From Pholiota molesta (taxonomy: Eukaryota > Basidiomycota > Agaricomycetes > Agaricales > Strophariaceae): a stretch of DNA of 64,000 nucleotides. This document shows positions 11,121-22,392 of this stretch, piece after piece. Where the stretch lies: NCBI GenBank assembly GCA_014925825.1, contig JACGCK010000002.1:1116001-1180000 (forward strand), given 5' to 3'. A program made the translations under genes and the position numbers. The notes under the pieces were generated by a model. That model did no database searches, was not told the origin of the DNA, and saw nothing but the letters and a program-made list of their open reading frames with translations. How positions within the stretch are numbered: position 1 is the stretch's first letter; every line of letters begins with the position of its first letter.

Positions 11121-14100
11121 TCAGCCTTGCCGCGCCACTTTCTCCCGCTTCTTCTCCTTCTCCCGCCGCCCAAAGCCCAGCCCTAGCATCGGCGCCGTGA
11201 TGCTCAGCTTTCGCGTCGCACGTTTAAGATTTGAGCTCGCCGAACTTCCCGTGCTCGTATTCGCACCCACAGACGTCGCCAGCGAAGCAGGCTGCGGGCT
11301 CCGCACGGAGGCCGAGGTATAGGAAGATGGCGGTGACCCGTACGGCGGCAACGCAGGCACACTCGACGACAACGCGCCACCATCAGCGTCGGAAGATGAC
11401 GACCTCATAGGCAGCTCCGGATCGCTGAACACGCCCCCGCTGCTGATATTCACCCTGTGCGCAGTGTGCGGGCGCGCAGGCGACTTCGGCGGCCGCAAAG
11501 GAGAGAGCGGCGGGCTCGACGCCGACGACAGCGCGTGCAGATCCAGGCTGCGCTTCCGGTCGACCGACGTGCGCGCGCCGCGCGCCGCCGGCGGTGGGAA
11601 CGCAGACGACTTGCGCGGTGGGGGGTGCGCCACGGGCGGGGTTGTGCTCGTCGATGCCGTGGACGCGCCCAGCATCGACGTCCGCCGGCCGGATTCGCCG
11701 GTCGCCGGGCGACTCGAGGAGGTGGTCTGCAGCAGGGACGCTGATCCAGGCGACGACGACGTCGACCCTATCGAGAAGGCGTCCTCGTGGCCGTTCAGCC
11801 GTGGGTCCTGGCCCGCCTTCCCTGCTGATGATTTGTGCTTCGACGCGTCTGGGTAGAGTGCGAAGATATCCGCGGTCGCGGAGGCGGAGCCGTTCACTGA
11901 CGGCCGTCGTACCGGGCGCAGGGGCGCTTGCACGCTGCTTTGCGACGGTTTGAACCAGCCTGACGACGGTGTTCCCTCCGCTCGTAGCGGGGACGCGGGT
12001 ATGTCCCTCGTTGGCGACACGTCCGTCCTCGACTTCTCGGTCAACCGTATGCTCTTGCGCTTCCCAAACCAGCCGCCTAGCGATTTTGACTTGACCTCCT
12101 TCTCTTCCTTCTCCTTCCCTTTTTCCTCCTTCTCCAGTTCGGGTGCATGAGCAATCGCTATTTGAGGCGCCACTGCGGGTGACTGGATGCTTGGGGGTAG
12201 AGGTGGCATCGGAGGGGGATCTTCTTTGGCTGTTGCGTCCATAGCGCTTACGAATGAGGGTACTGATGCGGATGTCCGGGGCGATTTATCCACCTGTTTG
12301 CGCGTGTCAGTCCCATTCATAGCCGGACTTTTGGGAATCGGGATAGCACCCCGCACAATGGACGTTGATGGCTGTCGGCGGAGGGTATTGAGCATTTTGG
12401 TGCCAAAGCCCGCTGTCGGTGTGGTTCCCGCTGAGATAGTGTCGAGCTGGGCATACTGTGTGGATGGTATTATTACAGGGGGTAGTGCTGGTTTATCTGG
12501 CTGCCCTGGTGAAGAGGGCGTCATGGGTGTTGGGGATGCAGGAGGGGGTAGATGATTATTCTCCAAATCCGCATCAGAGACGGTGGCCGCATGGAGACCA
12601 GGAGGTAAGATAGGTGTTTGATGGTTTTGACCAGCAGAGGATGTATGGGATGATGGTGTAGGATTGGTGGTTCCATCCAAAGGTAGTTGAGGTTCTGGGG
12701 TTCGAAGGCCGAGCGCAGCAGGGTCGATGTCCACAGCTTGATAGTACAATACATAAGCACAACCAGAATTAGAGTCACCAAAATATTTGGGTATGTCGCT
12801 TTCTTGTATCGGATATACGTTGTCGTCATCGAAAACAAGCCATGTTCCGACAGTTTTGATTATAGAGATATAATGACCATGATGAGGACCGCTATCAAAG
12901 GTCAAAATTAGCCAGAGGCAATAAGATAAAGATAAGGGGCCGACGAACTTTCCAATATGGACTACAATGGCAAACAAATTATACAGACGATCCACATCGT
13001 CCATTTCGTCTACAGTATTAAATAGTCGAAGGTCGAAAGGGAAAGCCACGCGATACGTGAGTTTGATATATTTTTCTAAATCTTCCTGTAATTTGAAACG
13101 CTTCAGATGCAGCGCCAGAACATTAGGCAGTTTCTTGATTTTCATCCTATATATAAAACTCGCGTTGATAATGCGGTTACAACAGATTTCGGGCTGTAGG
13201 GACGCACCGTTTCTCCGCCTCCTGCAAGTCACAACATGAATCGCAAAAGAATTTATTCCTTTGACAAAGCATCTCGCTTGCGCTAAATTGTCGGAGGCAT
13301 GCTGTAACGCTGGAGTTTTGTTCAATATCAATAGAGAGGTCCAAGAAGGATTCATCTCGTGAGGAAACCTATGAAACCATGAGATTGTGGCTGGCGCCTA
13401 GAACGCAAGTAACGTACAGTTTCGCACGTCAGACAGCGCGTTTCGCTTGTCAATACACCCTCGAAAAGTTTGTGGACAAGGGTCGCATCTTGCGGGTGAG
13501 TTCCGGAATTCGAGCTGTTGGCTGTGATCACCGTTGGCGGTGCCGAGCCCAAGGTAGCGACAGAATTCGACACTAGACGAATGTGAAGGGAGAACATAAT
13601 ATGTAACGAAGGGTACTCACAGTCATCTCCGTTAATACCGTTCTGAGCTTGTTTCCTCTCCTCTTGTATTTCCTCCACAATCTGGTTTAACAAGTAGTTC
13701 AGAAATTCGTGAGCATCCTGATGCATGGTTGAGCGGAAGATATCATTGAGTTCCTTCAGTTTATCTATAAATGCACGAGGCGCTACGGTTCCTTTATCAC
13801 CCGGGTTGGTCGAGATGTTGAGAAATAAAGATTGCAAGGCGGAATATAGTGTCGGCGGTGATGAAGGAATGGGATGGGGAGCAACCAAGGTATTCGAGCT
13901 GGAGGATTCAGCGGGATTTCCAAATGTTGAGGGCCGTCGTTCTGCTTTTCGCCTAACCGGTACGATCGGTATTGGAGGCTTATTGAGCGCTGAAGAAGGT
14001 AACGGAGAGCCGGTTGGCGGAGATAGCGAGTCCAAGGCGTCTTGTAGGATAAGATCTCTGAACGGAGTGCAAAAATACAGAGCCTGGAGAACTGAGTTGG

Positions 14101-14372
14101 CATAACTAATACAAGCACCTCAACTGTTAGAAATGTTATAGCTCGCTGCTGCGCGGGGCTTACCAGGTGTTACCAAACTATTGACCGGAGGAAGCAGGTC
14201 ATTAATCACACCTAGTATGACACAAGCCACGACGACGTACGTTCTCGAGCCCGAACTTCTTTGCATCCGCCGAGGATGGCAGGGGGATTACTGCCGTCTG
14301 GGCTGCAGCTGCCTTGGCCGCACGCATAAGTTGCTGCTGTGCGCCGAATGATATCCATTTTGACCTTGCCAT
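11121..14372 (-). CDS. ubiquitin carboxyl-terminal hydrolase, USP12/46 (CreB/UBP9) type
   Basis: Seven exons: 14241-14372, 14164-14177, 13621-14105, 13418-13572, 13208-13368, 12949-13146 and 11121-12891; about 971 residues. The USP cysteine box [17 protein letters not shown] begins at residue 45; the catalytic Cys49 codon is split between the 14-nt exon 2 and exon 3. The His box [10 protein letters not shown] (His388) and FDDDNV follow. Zinc-binding Cys pairs occur in CLTCET and CDSCC. The motif order and [19 protein letters not shown] match the USP12/46 subfamily, whose fungal member CreB acts with a WD40 partner in carbon catabolite repression. The C-terminal ~550 residues are a Ser/Pro-rich disordered extension with a basic end, unlike the short animal proteins. 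Intron 6 (57 nt, donor GTTCGT) has no stop and could be retained in frame. The start is MARSKW; a longer in-frame N-terminus up to 14507 is possible. Confidence 0.9.
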
Positions 14373-15070
14373 TGGGGTCGGCGGAGGTGTGGCTGAGCGC
14401 CAGGACCTGATCCGGGGCAGGGGAGATGGAAAAGAAAGATATGAGGGGAGAGTATAGAGAATGGGATCAAGTTGGATGGATTCAATCAATTTCCAATTCC
14501 TCAACACAGTTATGCTGATAACACGTGACCCACATACGCTCCTTGCTCAACGCAGGCACCACCAACTCTCTTTGCCTCTTCATCCAATTTCAATCATTTC
14601 TACTTAAAACACTATCCCACTCAGCAGTAGATATAGTTTTCAGACATGGATCAGAGTCGCAGACTACGCAGCGACATATTTTCTCGTTCGCCCTGGGAAC
14701 GTCCCAGGATCTGCCTAGATCCAATAGATCTTTCCTGGAGGAGATATAAGGGGCACGAGTGCCTGGCCATCTGCTCTTTCCCAAATCCAGAGTAGCTTTC
14801 AATCTCCTTTCTTGTCTGCTATCAATGACCGTGCGTCCCTTTCTATGTTCGGCCGGCCCGAACACCATCCGGTCATTGATGCCTTCCGATCACGCTCACC
14901 AAACGCTCACCGCCATTGAGATAATTAACACTTGAAACTCCTCACCTCCGAGCCCCATATTGATTTTCAGGCGCCATGCTTGACATTAATGGTCCATAAT
15001 GCGCTGCTTCTCCAAAGATACCCAAATGTGCTTCCTCCATGGCAATCATCATAGTTACACCCTATGACGT
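14373..15070. other. upstream region of the deubiquitinase gene
   Basis: Intergenic stretch between two leftward genes. It has a CACGTG site at 14522-14527, about 150 bp before the deubiquitinase ATG, and no convincing open frame. The rightward 108-codon frame beginning near 15039 is antisense to the last exons of the MOSC gene and is not a gene. Confidence 0.5.
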
Positions 15071-16605
15071 CTACGCAGTGTTCCCAATCATCTTCTTGAC
15101 ATACACCCAGTCCCCAACATTCACACTGCCATTACCGCTGGGAACTCCGTTGCATCCAAGACAAGGTTTCATTTTCTCTGTGGGATCCAGGCCCGTCCTG
15201 AACTTCATCAGCACCTTATACGGCACGGCATTATCACGAATTCCCGTCTCAGGGCTAACGTTGGGGAGCTGGACAATAATAATTTTGTTAATTGACTATT
15301 TAACATCTTCGAGCCAAAAAGGACCCTACCAAGCATCTCGTACACTTGGACACGAGTGTTATTGAGGGTGATGATTCAGATCCGATTAATATTTCTTCCC
15401 AGTTGTCTTCTGCGAACGGACCTCCACCCCGGAAGACGATGTTAGGTCTGAACCTAGATCCATTAAAGGAAGAAGGTAATTAGTCGGCTTTTCTCTTTTA
15501 GACAATGAGATCATAAACGCAGCAAAAGAAGGTGTAAAAGCCAAAATAGGTTAAGTATAAGGAAATCGCGCACGCACCTTTCAATGGGCACGCTCTCCGT
15601 GCTCCATTTCGCGTCTATGCCTTGAGACCCAACATGTTTACGGAGGTGATTCTCTACCTCGACGATACTTTCCTCTGAAAGAACCAACATAGGATACATG
15701 TCCTGATATTTGGAAGTTGACTTCAGATCTGGAAAGCTGGTCGTCGGTTCAACTTGTCGGGGTTTAGGACCTTTGGTTACAAGATGAACTGGTTTCCCGA
15801 AATATTTGGATAGAATAGCTGATGCCGTCCCTTTAGGACCAGCGTTGGACTCGCAAATATAGCCATCCAAAGGAAGGAATCCAGCCCAGAGCTCGATCTC
15901 TGGTAGTCTATTAGTCCATGTCAGATGGGCACACGTGTATGGGGGATAGGCTTACGAGGTCCATGTCTTCAGAGTATCGCTGGTGGGACGCAGTGGAATG
16001 GAGAATGCCTCACATTCCGACTCCTCCGGGAAAGAGACCTTGAGAGTCCCGTCATTCTCGATTGAAGGAGTTATAAGGACCATCTAACATGGAGATAGCA
16101 ACGTGCTCAGTTATAACGTTGGAGTTTGTAATATACATACCTTCGCCACTTCTCTCGCGGTAATGATCTTCATTTTTGTAGCATCGATGATGGACCAAAT
16201 CCTGTCGTTCTTTCGCAGAAGCGAGTGCGATAAATATTAGCAGTCCATGAGCGAAATCATAGGGCCCTACCTCTAGTCCTTCATGTGTGTATCTTGCACT
16301 GGGAACGGAGATACCTCTGCAACTCTGCAAACATTCAAGAAATCGAATATCACAAGATATAGAGTACACACCTTGATTGGATGGATCAATATCTTGGATA
16401 CACGCACTTGACCAGGCACAGGAGGTGTTGACATTATGCTATCGTTCTTATTCACCGGCGCTGTAATTTTGCCTGGAGCTGACCTCGGTTGGCGTATGCG
16501 CAAGCCCCAGACGATGATGGTCAAGGACAACAAGCCTGCGAGAGCTGCCCATCTATATTCTTCGGGAATATTATCGAGCGTATGGGAAAGGACACCAGGT
16601 GACAT
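15071..16605 (-). CDS. MOSC domain protein, mARC-like molybdenum reductase
   Basis: Seven exons: 16372-16605, 16271-16324, 16141-16209, 15956-16083, 15578-15907, 15330-15453 and 15071-15268; about 378 residues. Near the N-terminus a single hydrophobic helix (WAALAGLLSLTIIVWGL) looks like a membrane anchor. A MOSC N-terminal beta-barrel follows (VSKILIHPIKSCRGISV, then RIWSIIDATKMKIITAREVA), then the MOSC domain with FRPNIVFRGG and SKCTRCLLPNVSPETG. Cys312 is at the place of the Cys that holds the sulfurated molybdenum cofactor in mARC proteins. mARC reduces N-hydroxylated substrates at the outer mitochondrial membrane with cytochrome b5. The C-terminus has CLGCNGVP, also conserved. Intron 5 is long for this window (124 nt). 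The start at 16605 is the first true ATG in frame. It is divergent from ALG9. Confidence 0.88.
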
Positions 16606-17310
16606 TAAATTGAATAGTTTTGGCACGAGAGCTGTCGATTCAAGATTGGGACGTCTCCAGATAGCTCCAGATCCGTGTGTTTAGCAGACTATAGATAGTC
16701 GATATCTATCAATGTCAGCCCTACGTGGAGCAATCAAATAGCTTCTATGCAAGAGCAGTGAATTGGGGAGAGCGAACGTGGCTTGCAAAATGGTGGTTGG
16801 AGGAAGAGAGCGAGCGGAAGTCAAATGCAAAATTGCTTTTCGTGACTCGCCTTGCATCACGTCAATTAGGCGCGTTCTTGCTCAGAAGAGATTAGCGCCA
16901 TCATTTCTCGGGAACAGAGCGGTCTACATTTGCAAGGCTCAGGACGCAAAAGCGTTTTGAAAAGGCTTGAGCCTCTTCAGGCCTCAAGCTTCCGGATTGC
17001 CCAGCTTTACCCCGAGTGTCGCGTCGCGTTGACTGGGACGCGTCTGAATCGGGCACGGCCGGGTACCTTGCGGGTCCGAAAAATAACTAGAAATACATCT
17101 CCAAAAATTCCATCTGTGCAGCAGGTGATAGAATGAATACAAAACGAAAGAAGAATAATAAACTGGCTTTACCAAGAGTTGTTGAAAGTGGGAGAGCTGC
17201 AAAAAAGCTGATCATGAGGAAAGTTCAAAGAGCACCCGGAACCAGAAATTACTCGATATGGAAGCTGCCAAGCCAGCGTGATCTTTGACTACGACAAGCG
17301 TTCTTCTCAA
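16606..17310. other. divergent promoter region, MOSC and ALG9
   Basis: About 705 bp between the two start codons. Open frames here are short and unconserved. No TATA box, RNA gene or repeat stands out. Confidence 0.45.
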
Positions 17311-19721
17311 ATGTCGTCTCAGGTCCAGAATCTGAGCTTCAGGCGACCCACCAACGTTCCGGAGAAGCCCAAGCCACCTCCTGCAGCGAGGCATACGGGT
17401 ATCTTGCAAGACCAGCTCCGAAGGTCAGCTTACTACTACTTCCGGGTCAAACGCGGTGTTGACCGCAATACAGAGCACAGCGTCGACCATGGGTGCCGTC
17501 GTTCTCGCTCGCTGTGCGTATCCTTTTGCTGATACGCGTGGCGGGCGCGATGTACTCGAATATCAGCGATTGCGATGAAGGTCAGGAGCAAGTTGTTGTG
17601 CCCAATTCCGCGCTGACCCGATAGCCAATAACTAGTGTATAACTTCTGGGAACCTCTGCATTTCCTCGACCAAGGTTATGGCTTCCAGACTTGGGAGCTG
17701 TCACCAAACTATGCGCTCCGCAGTTGGTCTTATATTCTCCTACACCTCCTCCCGCCGCAAGTTGGCAAGATCGTCCTCGCTGGTGACAAAGTGCGTCAGC
17801 AGTTCGATTTCACTGTCGGAATGCTGACTCTCCTTCCAGCGCGCAGCTTTCTTCGCCGTGCGCATCCTTTTGGCCATTATATCTACCCTTGCGGAGGCAA
17901 AGCTCTATCGGACTGTTGTTGAGAAGATCAATGAGCGGGTTGGACGTTATTATTTCTTTTTCATGGCCTTCAGCGCGGGCATGTGGAGTGCTTCTGCAGG
18001 TATGTCAACGAGTAATCTCCCAAGGCAATTTAACTTATGCGACTACAGCGTTCCTTCCGTCAACATTTACCATGTACACCACGTCACTGGCTCTATCCTA
18101 CGCGTTCGTTCCGACAAGCTCTAAAGATGCCCACCGCACGCTCGCGGCCACACTACTCTTCGCCGTTGGTGGTATAGTGGGATGGCCATTTGCGCTGGCC
18201 CTAGCTATCCCCTTCATATTCGAAGAACTCTTCGTCTATGGTGCCGACATCGTTACACCCGAAGCGCGTGCCTCCTGGTTCACCAACCGCGTCACGCGTC
18301 TGATTGGTGCGGGCGTCGTGGCCTTACTCATCTTTATCCCCGTCATCGGCGTCGATAGTCTCGCGTATGGGAAACTCGCTGTCGTCCCATGGAATATTGT
18401 GCACTACAACATCTTCGGCGGAGCTGAGCGTGGACCAGAGCTCTATGGCACTGAACCTTGGGACTTTTACATTCGCAACCTTATCCTCAACTTCAATTGT
18501 ATCCCGTTCCTCGCATTGCTGTCGCTCCCTGCGTTAGTGGTCTCGGTTTTCGTTGATCGCAAGCGCCTTGGATTGTACACACCCGGTCCTAATCAAAGCT
18601 CCCCGTTCACGATATTGGCATTGAGGCTAGCGCCATTATACCTTTGGCTTGGAATTCTGACACTGCAACCACATAAAGAGGAACGGTTCATGTTCCCTGC
18701 ATATCCGCTACTGTGCTTCAATGCGGCCGTTTGTGTATATCTCGTTCGTGGATGGGTAGAAGTTGCTTATATCAAGTTCACTAAATCCCCATACCAAGTG
18801 AGTTTGCAAACGATGTTGTCGGTTCTTCTCCTTGAGGAACTAATGCTTATACAATTTCCAGGCTTCGCAATCCTCCGTTTTCAGTAACCTAACCTTCTCT
18901 CTTGTGGTGATGTCCTCAATCATCAGTATCTCGCGCATCGTGGCTCTCTACCAATATTACCATGCACCCCTCGGCATCGCATTCGAATTCCAAATTACCG
19001 AAATCCCCCGCCTGCTCAACGTCACGGGCCTACTTCCTGTCTACCCAGAGGGTACCTTGGAGGAGGATACTCCGCGCATCGATCTTACACCTATCAAAGA
19101 GCTGGAGCTGACCTTGTGCTTGGGCAAGGAATGGCACCGCTTCTCCGGGAGCTACCTTGTCCCTAATGGTATCAAGGTCGAGTTTATCAAGAGCGAGTTT
19201 GACGGGATGCTGCCGCGCCACTTTGAGGAAAGGCTGACCGCGGCCGATCAGGTCGCCGGAACGGGTAATACCCTGGTGCAGCTCTCCAAAAAATGGTGGA
19301 TCAGGCCACAGACCACGTATATTCCCCAGGATCTTAACGACTTGAACAAAGAGGACCTTTCACATTATGTAAGTTTCCCTTATCACATACGAATAATAGT
19401 TTTCGTCGTTTCTCACCTCTCTTGCCTTTTATCTAGGTCCCGGTAGAGCAATGCGACTACCTCATCGACTTGGACTTCCCGCTCCATCCAAGCACCTCTG
19501 CTTTGGAGCCGCGCTACGCGGCCATGACCGACACATGGGAGCGCGTCGTCTGCAAGCCGTTCCTCGATGCGCGTCACTCGTTCCTGCTCACGCGCATGTT
19601 CTGGCTGCCAGGCCAGTTGTGGCAGGGCCGGAATGAATTTGGGGACTATTGTTTGTTGAGGAACAATGAGAGGGTGGATGAGAAGGCGAGGAATGCGGCG
19701 AGGAAGACGCGGTGGACATGA
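17311..19721 (+). CDS. ALG9: ALG9 alpha-1,2-mannosyltransferase
   Basis: Seven exons, 17311-17423, 17474-17580, 17636-17790, 17840-17999, 18049-18797, 18862-19368 and 19437-19721, encode about 691 residues. This GT22-family enzyme adds dolichyl-phosphate mannose to lipid-linked Man6 and Man8 GlcNAc2 in the ER lumen during N-glycan precursor assembly. Seen here: PWVPSFSLAVRILLLIRVAG, then the luminal acidic motif NISDCDEVYNFWEPLHF, GYGFQTWE, many transmembrane helices, and HKEERFMFPAYPLLCFNAAV. The C-terminal domain with CDYLIDLDFP and VVCKPFLDARHS points to ALG9 rather than ALG12 or the GPI enzymes. The early introns use GTCAGC and GTCAGG donors, which are less common here, but the splices restore the conserved motifs exactly. 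Confidence 0.92.
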
Positions 19722-20867
19722 GTGGGAGGCAGCTCTGGGCCTTTCGATTCGGAAGAGTCGGGAGGCGAAGTGGTTGGATCCTGGAAGTAAAAGGCTGTCG
19801 CCAATGGCCAAAACTGTGGAAACTAATTGGATACAAGTGTTGTTTGTATTGCTGTAGAGTGACTGCCATAGAAAATTATAGATATTTAATTCAAACTACT
19901 TCAATCGCTTTTTCAGACGTCGTCACTAGTAAGTCACTGCCAGTAGCTTGTTCACTAGTAGCCTCTGCCACTTGCTAACATTCCCATAGCCAGCTGTAAA
20001 TATTGTCCTTGAGATATACATCACAAACTCTGGTCCATATCTTGGGGATGTATTCTGATGGCCCCTTGATACTAGGTTTGCCGAGAAGCGCTGAAGAAGC
20101 GCCTCTATAGATAGGAGTTTGAATTTGCAGTCACCGCCTTCATCTTCGCACAATCTTCGCATCTGCAATGATGTACCTCTCTACAACTTCTCTCTGATCA
20201 TCATGATGAGAAGCGCTCGACTCTCCGCGGATTGTGCTGTTGAATGCATTAGCCCACACGACGTGTTCTCAGGAGAGGCATTCAGTGTTATAATGTGTCT
20301 GTGTTGCTCACTATTTGCAGCGGCCGCTGTCAACCCCCTCATCTTGTGCACGTCAAGTTGCACTCGTCTTAGTCTCGCTTTAGATCCCAAGATTGCGTTG
20401 CAATGGAAACGAGCATTCAAAGTATGGTACAGGTGCAGGCTTGCAGCTTATCGCCTACAGGCAATTGGGTGCACCAAAAAAGCGTACGAGCAACGACAAC
20501 CTTGCCATGATTTATATTGGGCTTTATCTGGATGTTATGGGCCATCATGAAATCAGCGATCTCTAAATGACAACTCTTTTGTTTTCGGCGTCTTTTCTCC
20601 ACGGCAATATGCGCTCCTGAACTGTCAATGTCAAGCATAACGTACATACATGGTCTTCGCTTAATAGACTTTCCGTTGCGTTGTGGATATAAGGCCGGAC
20701 TTGCGTCACGTCAACTGGTCTTGAATCTCCTCTCATTCTATCACTTGAACGAACGTACTGTTCTGGAGTCTAGTTGTCGACGCCCAAGATTTATGGCCTG
20801 GAGCTTAATCTCGCCTCGACCACATCATTCCTTCTAGACAGACATCCCCACTATCAAAATACTCCAA
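19722..20867. other. intergenic region
   Basis: ALG9 3' flank and upstream region of the 7-TM gene. A rightward 143-codon frame at 20119-20550 has no family features and ordinary intergenic composition. I see no gene or RNA here. Confidence 0.45.
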
Positions 20868-22211
20868 ATGGGTTCTACACCTTACTGGGGACCTGACGAA
20901 TCGGCCTATGACATCTTTCTCGAGCGGACGTTCCTGGCTGGAGATTTTCTATCGGGAATGGGATACGGTGAGTCTTGATCTTGGTTCAGCATCCAATCCA
21001 CAATCATCTCAATGACATCTCCGGAACCAAACGCAGGCATGCAATTGATACTCTACATATCCTGCGCTTTATTTCTATGGAATACACGGGAATCGCGCGG
21101 AAAGCAATCCATCTATCTCCTCGTTTATATCACGATTTTGCTCAGCGTCGAAACGATGTTTGCGGCCGTCCAAGCGCGCACGGTGCAAGTGATGTACATC
21201 GACAATCGAAATTATCCTGGGGGCCCATGGCAATATTTCTTGGCCACCCAGTATCTCGTCATCAACGTTATGTTCTACGCCACGCTTTTTATTCTGACGT
21301 TTCTATCTGATCTACTTGTGGTAAGTTTGCTCTCGTGGCATATACGCGTCCTTGGCATAGGTTCATCATTTTTTAGTTATGGAGGTGCTGGATTATATGG
21401 GGTGGTTCTGGAACGACTGTTTCTTACGCAGTGGTAGCCCTGCCTTTCCTCATGGTGCTCGCATCATTTGGTGAGTATTGTGGCTATAACAGCTTGCATT
21501 TTGAAATCGTTCTTTCACTTATCTTTCACAATTTTTTCTTTCTTTAGGCATGGGAACTCTTTGGACCCTGCAATCTAGCCAGCCCGGGCTATCGCTGTAC
21601 AGCGCCCTGCCCATGGCATACGGCACCTCATATTATGCAATTTCTCTCAGCGTCAACATCCTCTTGACAATCCTCATCGCGGCCCGACTGCTCATGTATC
21701 GCCGAAGGGCGATGTTGGCGGCCCTTCCCCACGGACATGCGACCCACTATGTCTCACTGGCGGCGATATTCGTCGAATCAGCCGCCCTATACTCCATCGT
21801 CGCCCTCACTTTCATCATTTCCTACGCGCTGAACAACCCTATCAATCAAATCTTTCTATGTATGGCCTCGTCTGCCCAGGTATGTTTCCAGCCCAGGATT
21901 TCAAATCCTTGTTTACGCACACGACTGACACTGACATGGGTATGCAATGATGATAGCAAATTGCAGGCTATCTAATTATATACCGCTTGGCTGAGGGGCG
22001 GGCGTGGAATCAAGAAACATCCGCCAGGAAGCCAACGACCTTGCGCTTCCACCAATCCACGTCTAGAGGAACAGCGGCTACAATGTCTACTAACCTCGAG
22101 ACGCCAATCGACGGGGTACCATTTGGATTGCCGTACTCACAGCAAGTGACTCACAGCGCTTCACAAGAAAAGAAAGATGAGGAAAAGGTGTCTGTATATA
22201 ATATTGCCTAA
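20868..22211 (+). CDS. seven-helix integral membrane protein of unknown function
   Basis: Five exons, 20868-20967, 21037-21320, 21377-21470, 21548-21879 and 21957-22211, give about 354 residues. The protein begins MGSTPYWGPDESAYDIFLER and has about seven hydrophobic helices: around the first splice, IYLLVYITILLSVETMF, YFLATQYLVINVMFYATLFI, YAVVALPFLMVLASFG, YAISLSVNILLTILIA, FVESAALYSIVALTFIISYA, and the segment spanning the last splice. This layout, with an acidic or polar N-terminus and a Ser/Thr-rich cytoplasmic tail of about 70 residues, is shared by a large unnamed Agaricomycete membrane family often compared with GPCRs. No ligand or G-protein motif can be named. It is convergent with the bestrophin gene (181 bp between stop codons). 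Confidence 0.78.
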
Positions 22212-22392
22212 ATAAACATAATGGCAATTACAAGTTATTAAAACTGATTAACAGAGAAATGAAATTTCGAGAATGTGGCGATTACTATCTGCAATTGCTG
22301 AACGAGAGTATAGGATGTTCCAGATCCGGGGTATGTACATGTAACATGTAGCATCAGCGATGCTTGAGTAAATATCGAGACGGCCCTCATAA

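Noticed and set aside
15039..15365. Rightward 108-codon frame with hydrophobic stretches
   Set aside because: It lies antisense to the last two exons of the MOSC gene, which are supported by strong family motifs.
20119..20550. 143-codon frame upstream of the 7-TM gene
   Set aside because: No family resemblance, splice context or codon bias like its neighbours.
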